From contig JAJPHR010000097.1 in assembly GCA_021325145.1 (NCBI GenBank), positions 1 to 64,000 on the forward strand: a stretch of DNA of 64,000 bases, written 5' to 3'. The notes under the pieces were generated by a model that worked only from the letters and a program-made list of their open reading frames with translations, had not been told where the DNA came from and ran no database searches. The DNA comes from Verrucomicrobiota bacterium (GTDB lineage Bacteria > Verrucomicrobiota > Verrucomicrobiia > Limisphaerales > Pedosphaeraceae). Made by a program: the position numbers and the translations under genes. This document shows positions 52,348 through 60,469 of this stretch, piece after piece (positions within the stretch are counted from its first letter, which is position 1; every line of letters begins with the position of its first letter).

Positions 52348-53556
52348 TTATTTCCGATAAAAATTCCAGATGTCGTAAACCGGTTTGCCCTTCAAATCCG
52401 CGCCCGCATAAGCCGAGTGCGGTGTGCACAGCACCAGGAGATCGCTGCGTTCAACCACCTGGCTGAATGGCAACAAGTCTTCGTCGTCGTTCACCAAGGG
52501 GTCCGTGGTGAGCACTTGCCGCGCATGCACCGTGAGCAACCGCTTGAGCTTGTAGCTGAGAGAAGCCCGGGCATCGTCGCTGTTCGGCTTGAAGGCCATG
52601 CCAAGCAGGCCGACCGTCATTTCTTGCAACGGATATTTCGCGCGCAACTGCGAAATGATAAAAGCCGGCATGCCTTCGTTGACTTGCACTGCGGAGACCG
52701 CCAGATCGAACTGGTTATTGCAGTGGGCAACCAGTTGCAGCGTGTCTTTGTACAAACACGGCCCCGCGGCGAAGCCCGCGCCCGGCAGATCGCGCATGCG
52801 CGGATAATCCTGCATCAGGCCCTCGCGAATGCGCGCGTAACTCAACCCGGCGGCGGTGGACATCATGTAAAACTGGTTGGCCACGGCGAACTGGAAGTAG
52901 CGGTAGGCATTGCAAAACAGCTTGGCGAACTCCGCCTCCATCGGCTTCATGCGCACGATTTTGGTGGCCACCTTCGAGAAAAATTTCGCCGCAGATTCTT
53001 CCGCTTCCGGAGTCGTGCCGCTGATCATCTGGACGAGCGATTGGATCTCCTTGATGGCCTGCCCTTGCACGACCCGTTCGGGGCAAAACGCAACCAGGGT
53101 TTTCCGGCCGCGGTTGCGCAGATACTGGTGCAGGAAATCCGTTGCGCCCGGAAATACCGTCGAACGCAGTATAAGGGTCTGGTCGTCCGACAAGTGCGGC
53201 AGCAAGGCGTCCATGCAGTCTGTCAGCGCCCGCACGACGGGATTCTGAAACTCATCGAGCGGCGTGCCGATGGTGATGACGATGTAGGACACGCCGCGGA
53301 TATGGGAAACGTCATCGGTGAACCCGAGCATGTCCTCGGCCAGCGCTTCTTTCAACAGCGGTTCGCCGCCTTCCTCGATGAACGGCATGTGGCCCTTCGC
53401 CAGCGTCTCCATCGCGCCTTTGTTGAGGTCATAAATGAGCGTGCGATAGCCCCGCTTGGCGAGCACGACGGCCAGTGGCGTGCCGATATGGCCCGCTCCA
53501 CCGACCACGCAAGCGTCGAACTTCTTTCCAGTATGAGGAGTCATGGTTTTCTGCAT
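52348..53556 (-). CDS. UDP-sugar 6-dehydrogenase (WecC/Ugd type)
   Basis: 402 aa. Rossmann 'CVVGGAGHIGTPLAVVLAKRG' region (15-35), 'RSTVFPGATDFL' and 'CPERVVQGQAIKE' near residues 130-165, catalytic Cys in 'GAGFAAGPCLYKDT' near residue 260, and C-terminal UDP-binding 'LGMAFKPNSDDARAS' near residue 330. Oxidises the C6 alcohol of a UDP-hexose or UDP-N-acetylhexosamine to a uronic acid; 'AEFAKLFCNAYRYFQFA' resembles the N-acetylmannosamine branch. First committed enzyme in the operon. Confidence 0.88.
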   Translation of the reverse strand: MQKTMTPHTGKKFDACVVGGAGHIGTPLAVVLAKRGYRTLIYDLNKGAMETLAKGHMPFIEEGGEPLLKEALAEDMLGFTDDVSHIRGVSYIVITIGTPLDEFQNPVVRALTDCMDALLPHLSDDQTLILRSTVFPGATDFLHQYLRNRGRKTLVAFCPERVVQGQAIKEIQSLVQMISGTTPEAEESAAKFFSKVATKIVRMKPMEAEFAKLFCNAYRYFQFAVANQFYMMSTAAGLSYARIREGLMQDYPRMRDLPGAGFAAGPCLYKDTLQLVAHCNNQFDLAVSAVQVNEGMPAFIISQLRAKYPLQEMTVGLLGMAFKPNSDDARASLSYKLKRLLTVHARQVLTTDPLVNDDEDLLPFSQVVERSDLLVLCTPHSAYAGADLKGKPVYDIWNFYRK

Positions 53557-53585
53557 ATTGCAAATAGAACGGAGGCGTTCCGGAG

Positions 53586-54113
53586 TTATAAGACGAGCCG
53601 CCCCTGAAGCACAGCGGCAAACAATGCCGCGTGGTTGAGTGCGCTGTCAAAATCCTTTTCGGCGACGAGTTTGCGCACGGTGCCCGGATAAAGCACAAAA
53701 TCGATTCCCGCTTCCACCCGGTGCTCCGGTTGGGACGATGGGCGGGCGTTGCCGGCGAAAAACACCCACATCCGGTTGCTGAATCGCCCGGTGTCCGGCG
53801 AAAGATGCGTCAGGAACTCGATCTTGTCGGCCACATAGCCGGTTTCTTCGAGCAGTTCCTTCCGCGCCGATTCCTCGGGCGTTTCGCCCGGATCGACATG
53901 CCCACTGGGAATTTCCAGCGTGATCCCATCCACCGCCGGCCGCAACTGCCGCACCAGCAGGAAGTTTCCTTTGGCATCCACAGCCACGACGGCCACATAG
54001 TCGTGGGCCCGGATGGAGTAATGCGGTTCGGCAAAGGACGGCGGACGCTTGGCCACGAGTTCAAACCACTTCGTGGACAAGACGACTTCCTCTGCGGCAA
54101 TGTCTTGAGCCAT
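53586..54113 (-). CDS. Nudix hydrolase, ADP-ribose pyrophosphatase type
   Basis: 175 aa. Nudix box 'GHVDPGETPEESARKELLEETGY' region (near residues 70-92) follows GX5EX7REUXEEXGU with Lys in place of the first Arg; 'RQLRPAVDGITLEIPSG' before it is typical of ADP-sugar pyrophosphatases. Thirty bp upstream of the UDP-sugar dehydrogenase on the same strand. Housekeeping of ADP-ribose or control of nucleotide-sugar pools is possible. Confidence 0.88.
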   Translation of the reverse strand: MAQDIAAEEVVLSTKWFELVAKRPPSFAEPHYSIRAHDYVAVVAVDAKGNFLLVRQLRPAVDGITLEIPSGHVDPGETPEESARKELLEETGYVADKIEFLTHLSPDTGRFSNRMWVFFAGNARPSSQPEHRVEAGIDFVLYPGTVRKLVAEKDFDSALNHAALFAAVLQGRLVL

Positions 54114-54277
54114 AGGTTGTGCGCCGGCACTTCAGAGGGCACGGTGCATCCTGCAAACTTATGTCGGCTCGCGCGCGAGTGTAAAGGGCAAAAGCCCGAA
54201 AACAGGGTGCAAAGCCGGGCAGATATGAGGAAAAGAATGGGACGATTTGGACCCGCACTGAACTCGCAGCGGATTCA

Positions 54278-56212
54278 CTAGTCGGGAGGAATTACTCCCG
54301 TGCCAAGGCCTGACTTTTCTCGATGCAGAGCCAAGCTCAGGCACAGACAGGCAATGCCGACGATCACAAAGTATTTCCAAGCGGCGACCATGCGCACGGT
54401 CCAGACGGAAAGCCGCCCGAGTTCGCGTGGTTCTTTGAAAGCAAGCCATTTGGCTTCGCTTTCAGCCCGTGCCGTGATCTTGAATTCACCAGCTGGGGCG
54501 GGGACGATTGCGTCCACCCAGCGATTTTCCGCAAGCCGGGACGGCCGGACGGCCTCTGCTTTGCCGGAAGGAGAATTGGTGATTGACATGGACACTCCAG
54601 GCTCGCCGAGGTAACCGGCGACTGGAAATTGCAGAAATGGGAAGGAACTCTTTTGCACCGGCTTGCTCTCAAATACGCTGGGTGCCTGAGAGCCGGTCCC
54701 GGCGCACGATCCCCACCAAGGTTCAACCGGCTGGTTCCTCGCGGGCGGCATGCAACCGTGCAAGGTGAAACCATGGGTAGCCGCTTCATCCGGGATGACG
54801 TTCAATGGCTTGCGGACGCAAGCCGGGAGAATTTGAAGAATGATGGGATTGCGGAGCAACTCCGCTTCGATTTGCGCGCTGTCTGGCCGCAGCCGGTAAT
54901 TGCGCGGCTTGTGCAGGATCACATTGACATCGTCAGTGGCCAAGAATTCGCGGGTGGTTTTAAGCTGCATCCGCTGGAAGAATTCCCGCTCCGGAATATC
55001 GAGCCGCAAGGCGCGGTCGCAAAGCAGCCACAAACCCGCCACACAGACCAGCGCCCAACCCGCCGCCCCAACCCGCCAGAGCCACAAGCGCCCGGTTCCA
55101 AACCACAGCCGCTGGCGATACCGGGTCAGCAACAGAACCAGGCTGAAACAGCCGGTGATCATGATGAAACTCGACGTATCCATGTACCGCCAAAAAGGAA
55201 GTCCGCCGCCGGCGCCGCGCGCGTAAGCGGCAGCCATGGACTGCAACAGCACCCAGGCGCCGATTCCTAAAGTCACCTTCTCAGCGTTCAATTGCTCCTC
55301 TTTGGAGGTGAGATAAATCCACCCGAGCAACGCCAGCGGGAATAAATTAACCGCGGCATAAGGCGGCACCACAATCCACGGCCAGGCGAGATTGTTGCCC
55401 AGTGCAATCAGGAATTCCGCGGGCGAATGCGCTTGCAAGGCTTTGTGATGCGGAACGTCGGCCTTCAACAACAGCCCGGCGATTCCAATCAACCCGCAAA
55501 CGGCGAACGTCGGGAGATGCTTCCGCCAGGTCCGTGGCCGTTTTAACAATTCAAGCGCCGTCAGGCCGCCAACCGCGCCGCCAGCCAAAAATCCGGAAGC
55601 TGCGGTAAACAAAACCGACACGCCCGCCAATACCCCCACCCACCATCCGACCGACCATGGCGGGTACAGGAGCATGAACCAAATCATTAGCAGGGAAAAC
55701 ACCAGCAGAAAATAAAACTGAGTGTACAACCCACCGCCCAGGGTGTTTTCCCAGGCGAACGGAAGCGCCAGCGCCAGCGCCAGCGGCGGCCAGATGAACG
55801 GCCAAACCTTCCGTCCCATCAACCGCGCCATGGACCAGCCCAACCCAGCCACCGTTCCGGAGTGGATGATCGCGTTGGCCGCCATTTGGAGTTGGTTGTC
55901 CCACTGTCCATTGAGCAATAACAGCGCAAGGCAATAAAGGTGGGTGAAGAAAAGCCGATGCTCATTAAGAGGATGGAACAGATCCGGCAGCGATAGATGG
56001 CCCTCGAACCAGGGAATATATGTCCAAACTGCTTCCGCGTCCCAAGCGTCCCAGAAGGGCAACGTCGTTCCCGAGCGGCCAATCAGCCAAAGTTTCGCCC
56101 CCAAACCAACCAGGAAAAGGGAGAGCACCCATCCCAAATGCTCGCGCAAGCCGCGCCAGCGGGATGGCTTTGGTTCCGTTTTTAGATCGGCGGGAGTTAT
56201 GGCCGCGTTCAT
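54278..56212 (-). CDS. Polytopic membrane protein, possible glycosyltransferase of the GT-C kind
   Basis: 644 aa from ATG 56212. About ten membrane helices to residue 430, starting 'LGWVLSLFLVGLGAKLWLIG'. The first periplasmic loop has 'LPFWDAWDAEAVWTYIP' with acidic residues, as in GT-C enzymes, and 'FHPLNEHRLFFTHL'. A long C-terminal hydrophilic/beta region (about 430-620) ends in one more helix 'KYFVIVGIACLCLSLAL'. The position 165 bp upstream of the sugar-operon genes suits a role in glycan assembly, but no family is certain. Confidence 0.65.
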   Translation of the reverse strand: MNAAITPADLKTEPKPSRWRGLREHLGWVLSLFLVGLGAKLWLIGRSGTTLPFWDAWDAEAVWTYIPWFEGHLSLPDLFHPLNEHRLFFTHLYCLALLLLNGQWDNQLQMAANAIIHSGTVAGLGWSMARLMGRKVWPFIWPPLALALALPFAWENTLGGGLYTQFYFLLVFSLLMIWFMLLYPPWSVGWWVGVLAGVSVLFTAASGFLAGGAVGGLTALELLKRPRTWRKHLPTFAVCGLIGIAGLLLKADVPHHKALQAHSPAEFLIALGNNLAWPWIVVPPYAAVNLFPLALLGWIYLTSKEEQLNAEKVTLGIGAWVLLQSMAAAYARGAGGGLPFWRYMDTSSFIMITGCFSLVLLLTRYRQRLWFGTGRLWLWRVGAAGWALVCVAGLWLLCDRALRLDIPEREFFQRMQLKTTREFLATDDVNVILHKPRNYRLRPDSAQIEAELLRNPIILQILPACVRKPLNVIPDEAATHGFTLHGCMPPARNQPVEPWWGSCAGTGSQAPSVFESKPVQKSSFPFLQFPVAGYLGEPGVSMSITNSPSGKAEAVRPSRLAENRWVDAIVPAPAGEFKITARAESEAKWLAFKEPRELGRLSVWTVRMVAAWKYFVIVGIACLCLSLALHREKSGLGTGVIPPD

Positions 56213-56354
56213 GCCAAGGCTCACGCGGAGGTCCCAGGGAGACACTCCACCGGCTGGCTCCGCAGCAAAGCTATGCTGGATTTACGGTATGGAGGACGGC
56301 TCAGCGAGTAAAGTGAATTTGCCAATGAATCAGACTCTGCTTCCTGTTTTGGTG

Positions 56355-57428
56355 CTATTGGTTTTCGACCTGCGCGTGTTCACCCGCGGAGGCATGGTAA
56401 TGGGCGCTGATGATCCGCAGGCTCAGGTAGGTTTCTTTATCCTCGGGTCTTTCCGCAACCAGGCCGACAATTCCGCCACACGAGAGCATCGGCGGGCGCG
56501 GAGGGGCCACCACGAAGGTCACGAGCAGCGCCGGTTGGTCATTAACCCAAAATCCCAGCGGAAGATCGTAGCATGGCGTGCCCGGTGGCAGATTCCACGC
56601 TGGGGCTTCCGCTGGCGCAACCTCTTTTCTCAGGAGGTCAAGATTCACTTTCACGCCGAAATGCCGCACGATTGACCAAACTGAGGGTGGGTTCACGATT
56701 TTAAGAAAGACATCATCGAGGCCGGGCGTTTGCTGAACCAGTTCAAAGTAGGACTCCAGAGCCATTGACGAACCCACCAATGCGCGTTGTTCCTTTGGGC
56801 TCAATTGCAAAGCCGTTATTCCCTTCCGCCCTTCTGCAATGTCGGCTTCGGTAAACGGCGTCCCGCGGACCCGCAATTGCCCGTGCAAGTGGTTCTGCAT
56901 TATTCGGTAAATCACCGCCGCCGCTTCGTCGTGGCCGATGCCAAGGAAACCCTTATCCAGAATGACGCGCTCGCTCTTATCTTCAACCCTGGCGGATTTC
57001 GTTTCGCCGCGTGATTCCACAAAGGGGCCGACCAGCCGCAGGGTCGCCGGCGCCATCCGATGCGCAAACTCCAATTTATCCCCGGCGCCGACGTACAAAA
57101 TAGCCGGTGCGCGGGGAGGACGCGCCTTCTCTTCTGCCGTGGGCACGACGGCCTCGATGAGCAGGAGCCATTGTGTTTTCCGTCCGCCCTTTTCGAACAA
57201 AGTGAACAGCGCGGTGGCGGAGTCGCCAGGGTTCAGAGTGCCGGCCTCGCCAGGTGAGTCGATCCCTTCGATTGGAATTTTGCGCGTTCCTGCTTCCTTC
57301 ACCAAAGCCGGGCACGGTGCAACCGGGGCCAGCTTGTTAAAATCCGGTTTCAACTCCGCGCCCGCGAGACAAAAGCTCATCGAAGCGATGCACAAAGCCA
57401 GGACTGGGATATTACGCGAACGGAACAT
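56355..57428 (-). CDS. Exported protein, unknown function
   Basis: 357 aa from ATG 57428; the frame opens at 57458. Signal peptide 'MFRSRNIPVLALCIASMSFCLAGAE'. Body with mixed alpha/beta content, no known motif; segments 'AILYVGAGDKLEFAHRMAPATLRLVGPF' region near 130 and 'PPSVWSIVRHFGVKVNLDL' near 240. Precedes the membrane protein gene by 142 bp, same strand. The interval 57429-57681 on its other side has no gene that I can support. Confidence 0.68.
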   Translation of the reverse strand: MFRSRNIPVLALCIASMSFCLAGAELKPDFNKLAPVAPCPALVKEAGTRKIPIEGIDSPGEAGTLNPGDSATALFTLFEKGGRKTQWLLLIEAVVPTAEEKARPPRAPAILYVGAGDKLEFAHRMAPATLRLVGPFVESRGETKSARVEDKSERVILDKGFLGIGHDEAAAVIYRIMQNHLHGQLRVRGTPFTEADIAEGRKGITALQLSPKEQRALVGSSMALESYFELVQQTPGLDDVFLKIVNPPSVWSIVRHFGVKVNLDLLRKEVAPAEAPAWNLPPGTPCYDLPLGFWVNDQPALLVTFVVAPPRPPMLSCGGIVGLVAERPEDKETYLSLRIISAHYHASAGEHAQVENQ

Positions 57429-57681
57429 CATAAACATTCTTGGACGCAAGCGTGGCATGAGCCTTCAACCCGCCATGGCATCGAGCGGCTCATCGGATTC
57501 TTTCTAAGACACACGCGCTCCCCTGCTGTTCAAACAAACAGAATGGCTGTAAGAGTGGTTCGCGAGCCCGTTCGGGATACTCGCTTAGTTCCTCCGCTTC
57601 GCCCAGGCTTAACCGGGCCACGCGTCACCTCAATTAACCTTTGTTTCGCGCCGTTTTCTCAGTTATTTTAAGGAATTGCAA

Positions 57682-60330
57682 ATGGTCGGCATTGAAACCA
57701 TCTCAGTCACCGAAAACGGGAATCGCGAATCACCTTCGCGAGCTGCCGCCGTCATGCCTGAGTTGCTCGCGCCGGCGGGCGATTGGGAATGCGCCCGCGC
57801 CGCTGTGGAAAATGGCGCGGATGCGATCTACTTCGGTCTCGAACGATTCAATGCCCGGATGCGCGCCCACAATTTCACCGAGGCCGATTTGCCGAAACTG
57901 ATGGAGTTCCTGCATCGCCGCGGGGTCAAAGGTTACGTCACCTTCAATACGCTGGTGTTTGCCAACGAAATGGCGGAGGCGGAGCAGTACTTGCGCGCCA
58001 TCATCGCCGCCGGGGTGGATGCCGCCATCGTGCAGGACATCGGCATCTGCCGGCTCATCCGTCAACTCTCGCCCGATTTCCCCATCCACGCCTCGACTCA
58101 AATGACGGTCACCAGCGCCGGTGGAGTCGCCTTTGCGCGTGAACTGGGTTGCAACCTCGTCGTTCTCGCCCGTGAATGTTCATTGAAGGAAATCGAAAAA
58201 ATTCAATCGGTTCAGTTCGGCTCCGCGCTCCAAACCTCGCACTCCGCACTTCCCCTGGAGGTTTTTGTTCATGGCGCGTTGTGCGTAGCCTACTCCGGCC
58301 AATGCCTGACCAGCGAGGCGCTTGGCGGACGTTCGGCCAATCGCGGAGAGTGCGCCCAGGCTTGTCGCATGCCCTATGAACTGATCTCTGACGACAAACC
58401 GGTTCCGCTCGGAGACAAGCGTTACCTGCTCAGTCCACAGGACCTGGCGGGATTGGAAATGTTGCCCGAATTGATCCGCCTCGACCTGGCTTCGCTCAAA
58501 ATCGAAGGCCGCCTTAAAACTCCGGAATATGTGGCGAACATCACCCGCATCTACCGCCAGGCGCTCGACGCGGCAACTCATCAATCTCGTAGCAGCCGAC
58601 GTGAGGGGGCTCCAGCTTCTCCCCAAACGGGCGAAACCCGCTACGACCTGGAGATGGCCTTCTCGCGCGGTCTTTATACCGGCTGGTTCGGCGGCAACAA
58701 CAACCAGAAACTCGTCCACGCCCGGTTCGGCAAGAAGCGTGGCGTCTATCTCGGTGAAATCCTTCGCCTCCAAGGCGAACGCATTGTCCTGAAGCTCGAG
58801 TCCCCGCTCAAGCCTGGCGACGGCATTGTTTTTGATGCCGGCCATCCGGATGAAAAAGAGGAAGGCGGCCGCGTCTATACTCTGGAAACATGCGGCAAGG
58901 AAACTTTCGTTGGGTTCGGTCGTGGCGATTTGGATTTCACTCGCATTCATGCTGGGGATCGTTTGTGGAAAACCAGCGACCCGGAACTTGACCGCCGCAT
59001 CCGCCAAACTTTCGAGGGCGATCAACCACGGTTTCGACGTCCGATTTCGATCGAAGTTCACGGCCACGCCGGAACGCCGATGACCCTGATCGCTCGCGAC
59101 GAATCAGGCCACGTCACCCAAGTGAATTCCGCCATGCCGCTGGTCGTCGCGGAAAAGCAGCCGTTGAGCACGGAAAAATTGCGCGAACAATTGGGCCGCC
59201 TCGGCGGCACGCCGTTCGAACTGGGTGAATTGAAAAACCAACTCACCGGGCCCGTCATGTTGCCCGTTAGTGAGTTGAACCGCCTGCGTCGCGAAACCGT
59301 GAGCGCACTGGAAACGTTGCGCGCGCAACCCAGACGCTGGACGCTGAACCCCGCGAATCATGAAGCCCCGCCTGCAGGCGGCACAACGCTCGCAAATACG
59401 ACGACCGGGAGCGTAGCCAATGTGTCCGGCTTGGCGCACGCCACACCGCCTGAGAGCGGGACTCCCTACTTTCCGAGAGCAGCCGAATTGATCGTCCTCG
59501 TCCGCAACCTTCCCCAACTCGAAGCCGCCCTGAATTGCGGCGTGCAGACGCTCTACTGCGAATTTGAGGACCCGAAGAAATACCGCGAAGCCGTGTCCAT
59601 GGTGCGTTGCGTAGGCGATTGCACCACGCCCAACCGCACCATCTGGGTCGCGCCGCCGCGCATTTTCAAAATGGGCGAGGAATGGATTCTAAAACAAGTG
59701 CGTTCATGCGACGCGGACGGTTACCTCGTTCGGAACTACGATCATTTCGAGTTCTTTGCCGGCTGTCGGCGCGTGGGCGATTTCTCGTTGAATGTCGCCA
59801 ATCGTCTCGCCGCGGATTATTTCAAGAACCGTTTCGGCCTGGAACGAGTCACGGCATCATACGATCTGAACTTCACCCAATTGGAAGCCCTGCTTCAATC
59901 CGCGCCGCCGGAATGGTTCGAGATCACGATCCACCAACACATGCCCATGTTTCACATGGAGCATTGCGTGTTTTGCGCATTTCTTTCGAGCGGCACGGAT
60001 TACACGAACTGCGGACGACCTTGCGACAAACATTCGGTGAGACTCCGCGACCGCGTCGGCGCCGAGCACCCGCTCAAGGCCGACCTCGGTTGCCGAAACA
60101 CCGTCTTCAACGCGCTCGCCCAGACCGGCGCGGAATACGTGGCGCGAATGATCGCCCTCGGCGCGCGGCATTTCCGCATTGAGTTTCTCACTGAGACACC
60201 GGACCAGGTTTCCCGCACGATCGCCAAGTACCGCCAGTTGCTTCGCGGCGAAATCGACGGCGCGCAACTATGGAGAGAATTGAAACTCCTCAACCAACTT
60301 GGCGTCACGCGGGGCCAGATCGCGCATTGA
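57682..60330 (+). CDS. U32 peptidase-family protein (RlhA/YegQ type) with two repeat insertions
   Basis: 882 aa from ATG 57682, which has AAGGAA 6 bp upstream; the family core begins at 'MPELLAPAGDWECARAAVE' (residue 25). The 4Fe-4S cysteines are in order C-x6-C-x15-C-x3-C ('CVAYSGQC', 'RGECAQAC') near residues 200-225. The C-terminal domain (about 600-880) has further Cys, 'HMEHCVFCAFLSSG' and 'TNCGRPCDKH', as in long U32 members. Related enzymes hydroxylate tRNA, rRNA or ubiquinone precursors. Two linkers, near residues 300-318 and 560-597, are encoded by dispersed repeats (58578-58632; 59361-59470). Confidence 0.85.
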   Translation: MVGIETISVTENGNRESPSRAAAVMPELLAPAGDWECARAAVENGADAIYFGLERFNARMRAHNFTEADLPKLMEFLHRRGVKGYVTFNTLVFANEMAEAEQYLRAIIAAGVDAAIVQDIGICRLIRQLSPDFPIHASTQMTVTSAGGVAFARELGCNLVVLARECSLKEIEKIQSVQFGSALQTSHSALPLEVFVHGALCVAYSGQCLTSEALGGRSANRGECAQACRMPYELISDDKPVPLGDKRYLLSPQDLAGLEMLPELIRLDLASLKIEGRLKTPEYVANITRIYRQALDAATHQSRSSRREGAPASPQTGETRYDLEMAFSRGLYTGWFGGNNNQKLVHARFGKKRGVYLGEILRLQGERIVLKLESPLKPGDGIVFDAGHPDEKEEGGRVYTLETCGKETFVGFGRGDLDFTRIHAGDRLWKTSDPELDRRIRQTFEGDQPRFRRPISIEVHGHAGTPMTLIARDESGHVTQVNSAMPLVVAEKQPLSTEKLREQLGRLGGTPFELGELKNQLTGPVMLPVSELNRLRRETVSALETLRAQPRRWTLNPANHEAPPAGGTTLANTTTGSVANVSGLAHATPPESGTPYFPRAAELIVLVRNLPQLEAALNCGVQTLYCEFEDPKKYREAVSMVRCVGDCTTPNRTIWVAPPRIFKMGEEWILKQVRSCDADGYLVRNYDHFEFFAGCRRVGDFSLNVANRLAADYFKNRFGLERVTASYDLNFTQLEALLQSAPPEWFEITIHQHMPMFHMEHCVFCAFLSSGTDYTNCGRPCDKHSVRLRDRVGAEHPLKADLGCRNTVFNALAQTGAEYVARMIALGARHFRIEFLTETPDQVSRTIAKYRQLLRGEIDGAQLWRELKLLNQLGVTRGQIAH
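58578..58632 (+). repeat. Family F half-repeat inside the U32 gene
   Basis: TCGTAGCAGCCGACGTGAGG plus GGGCTC corresponds, with four differences, to the left arm of the complete element at 60355-60430. It is in frame and codes for an Arg/Ser-rich linker. Confidence 0.65.
59361..59470 (+). repeat. Family A repeat inside the U32 gene
   Basis: Left arm GAAGCCCCGCCTGCAGGCGG, right arm CCGCCTGAGAGCGGGACTCC, about 110 bp overall: the same spacing as in gspJ and the intergenic copy at 27405-27512, in frame with the U32 gene. Confidence 0.7.
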
Positions 60331-60354
60331 CGCTGATGACTTTTAGAAACTCAA

Positions 60355-60430
60355 ATCGTAGCAGCCTACGTAAGGAGGCTCTGATTTCTCCTGCGAAAAG
60401 ACTGGAGCCTCCTTATGCCGGTTGTTACGA
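60355..60430 (+). repeat. Family F inverted repeat, complete copy
   Basis: TCGTAGCAGCCTACGTAAGG at the left and CCTCCTTATGCCGGTTGTTA plus CGA at the right are inverted; GAGGCTC/GAGCCTC extend the stem. It sits between the U32 gene and the histidine kinase gene, 40 bp before the latter. Confidence 0.75.
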
Positions 60431-60469
60431 TTTGTTGAATCCGCCCAGGCACGATAATGTCACTGTGAA

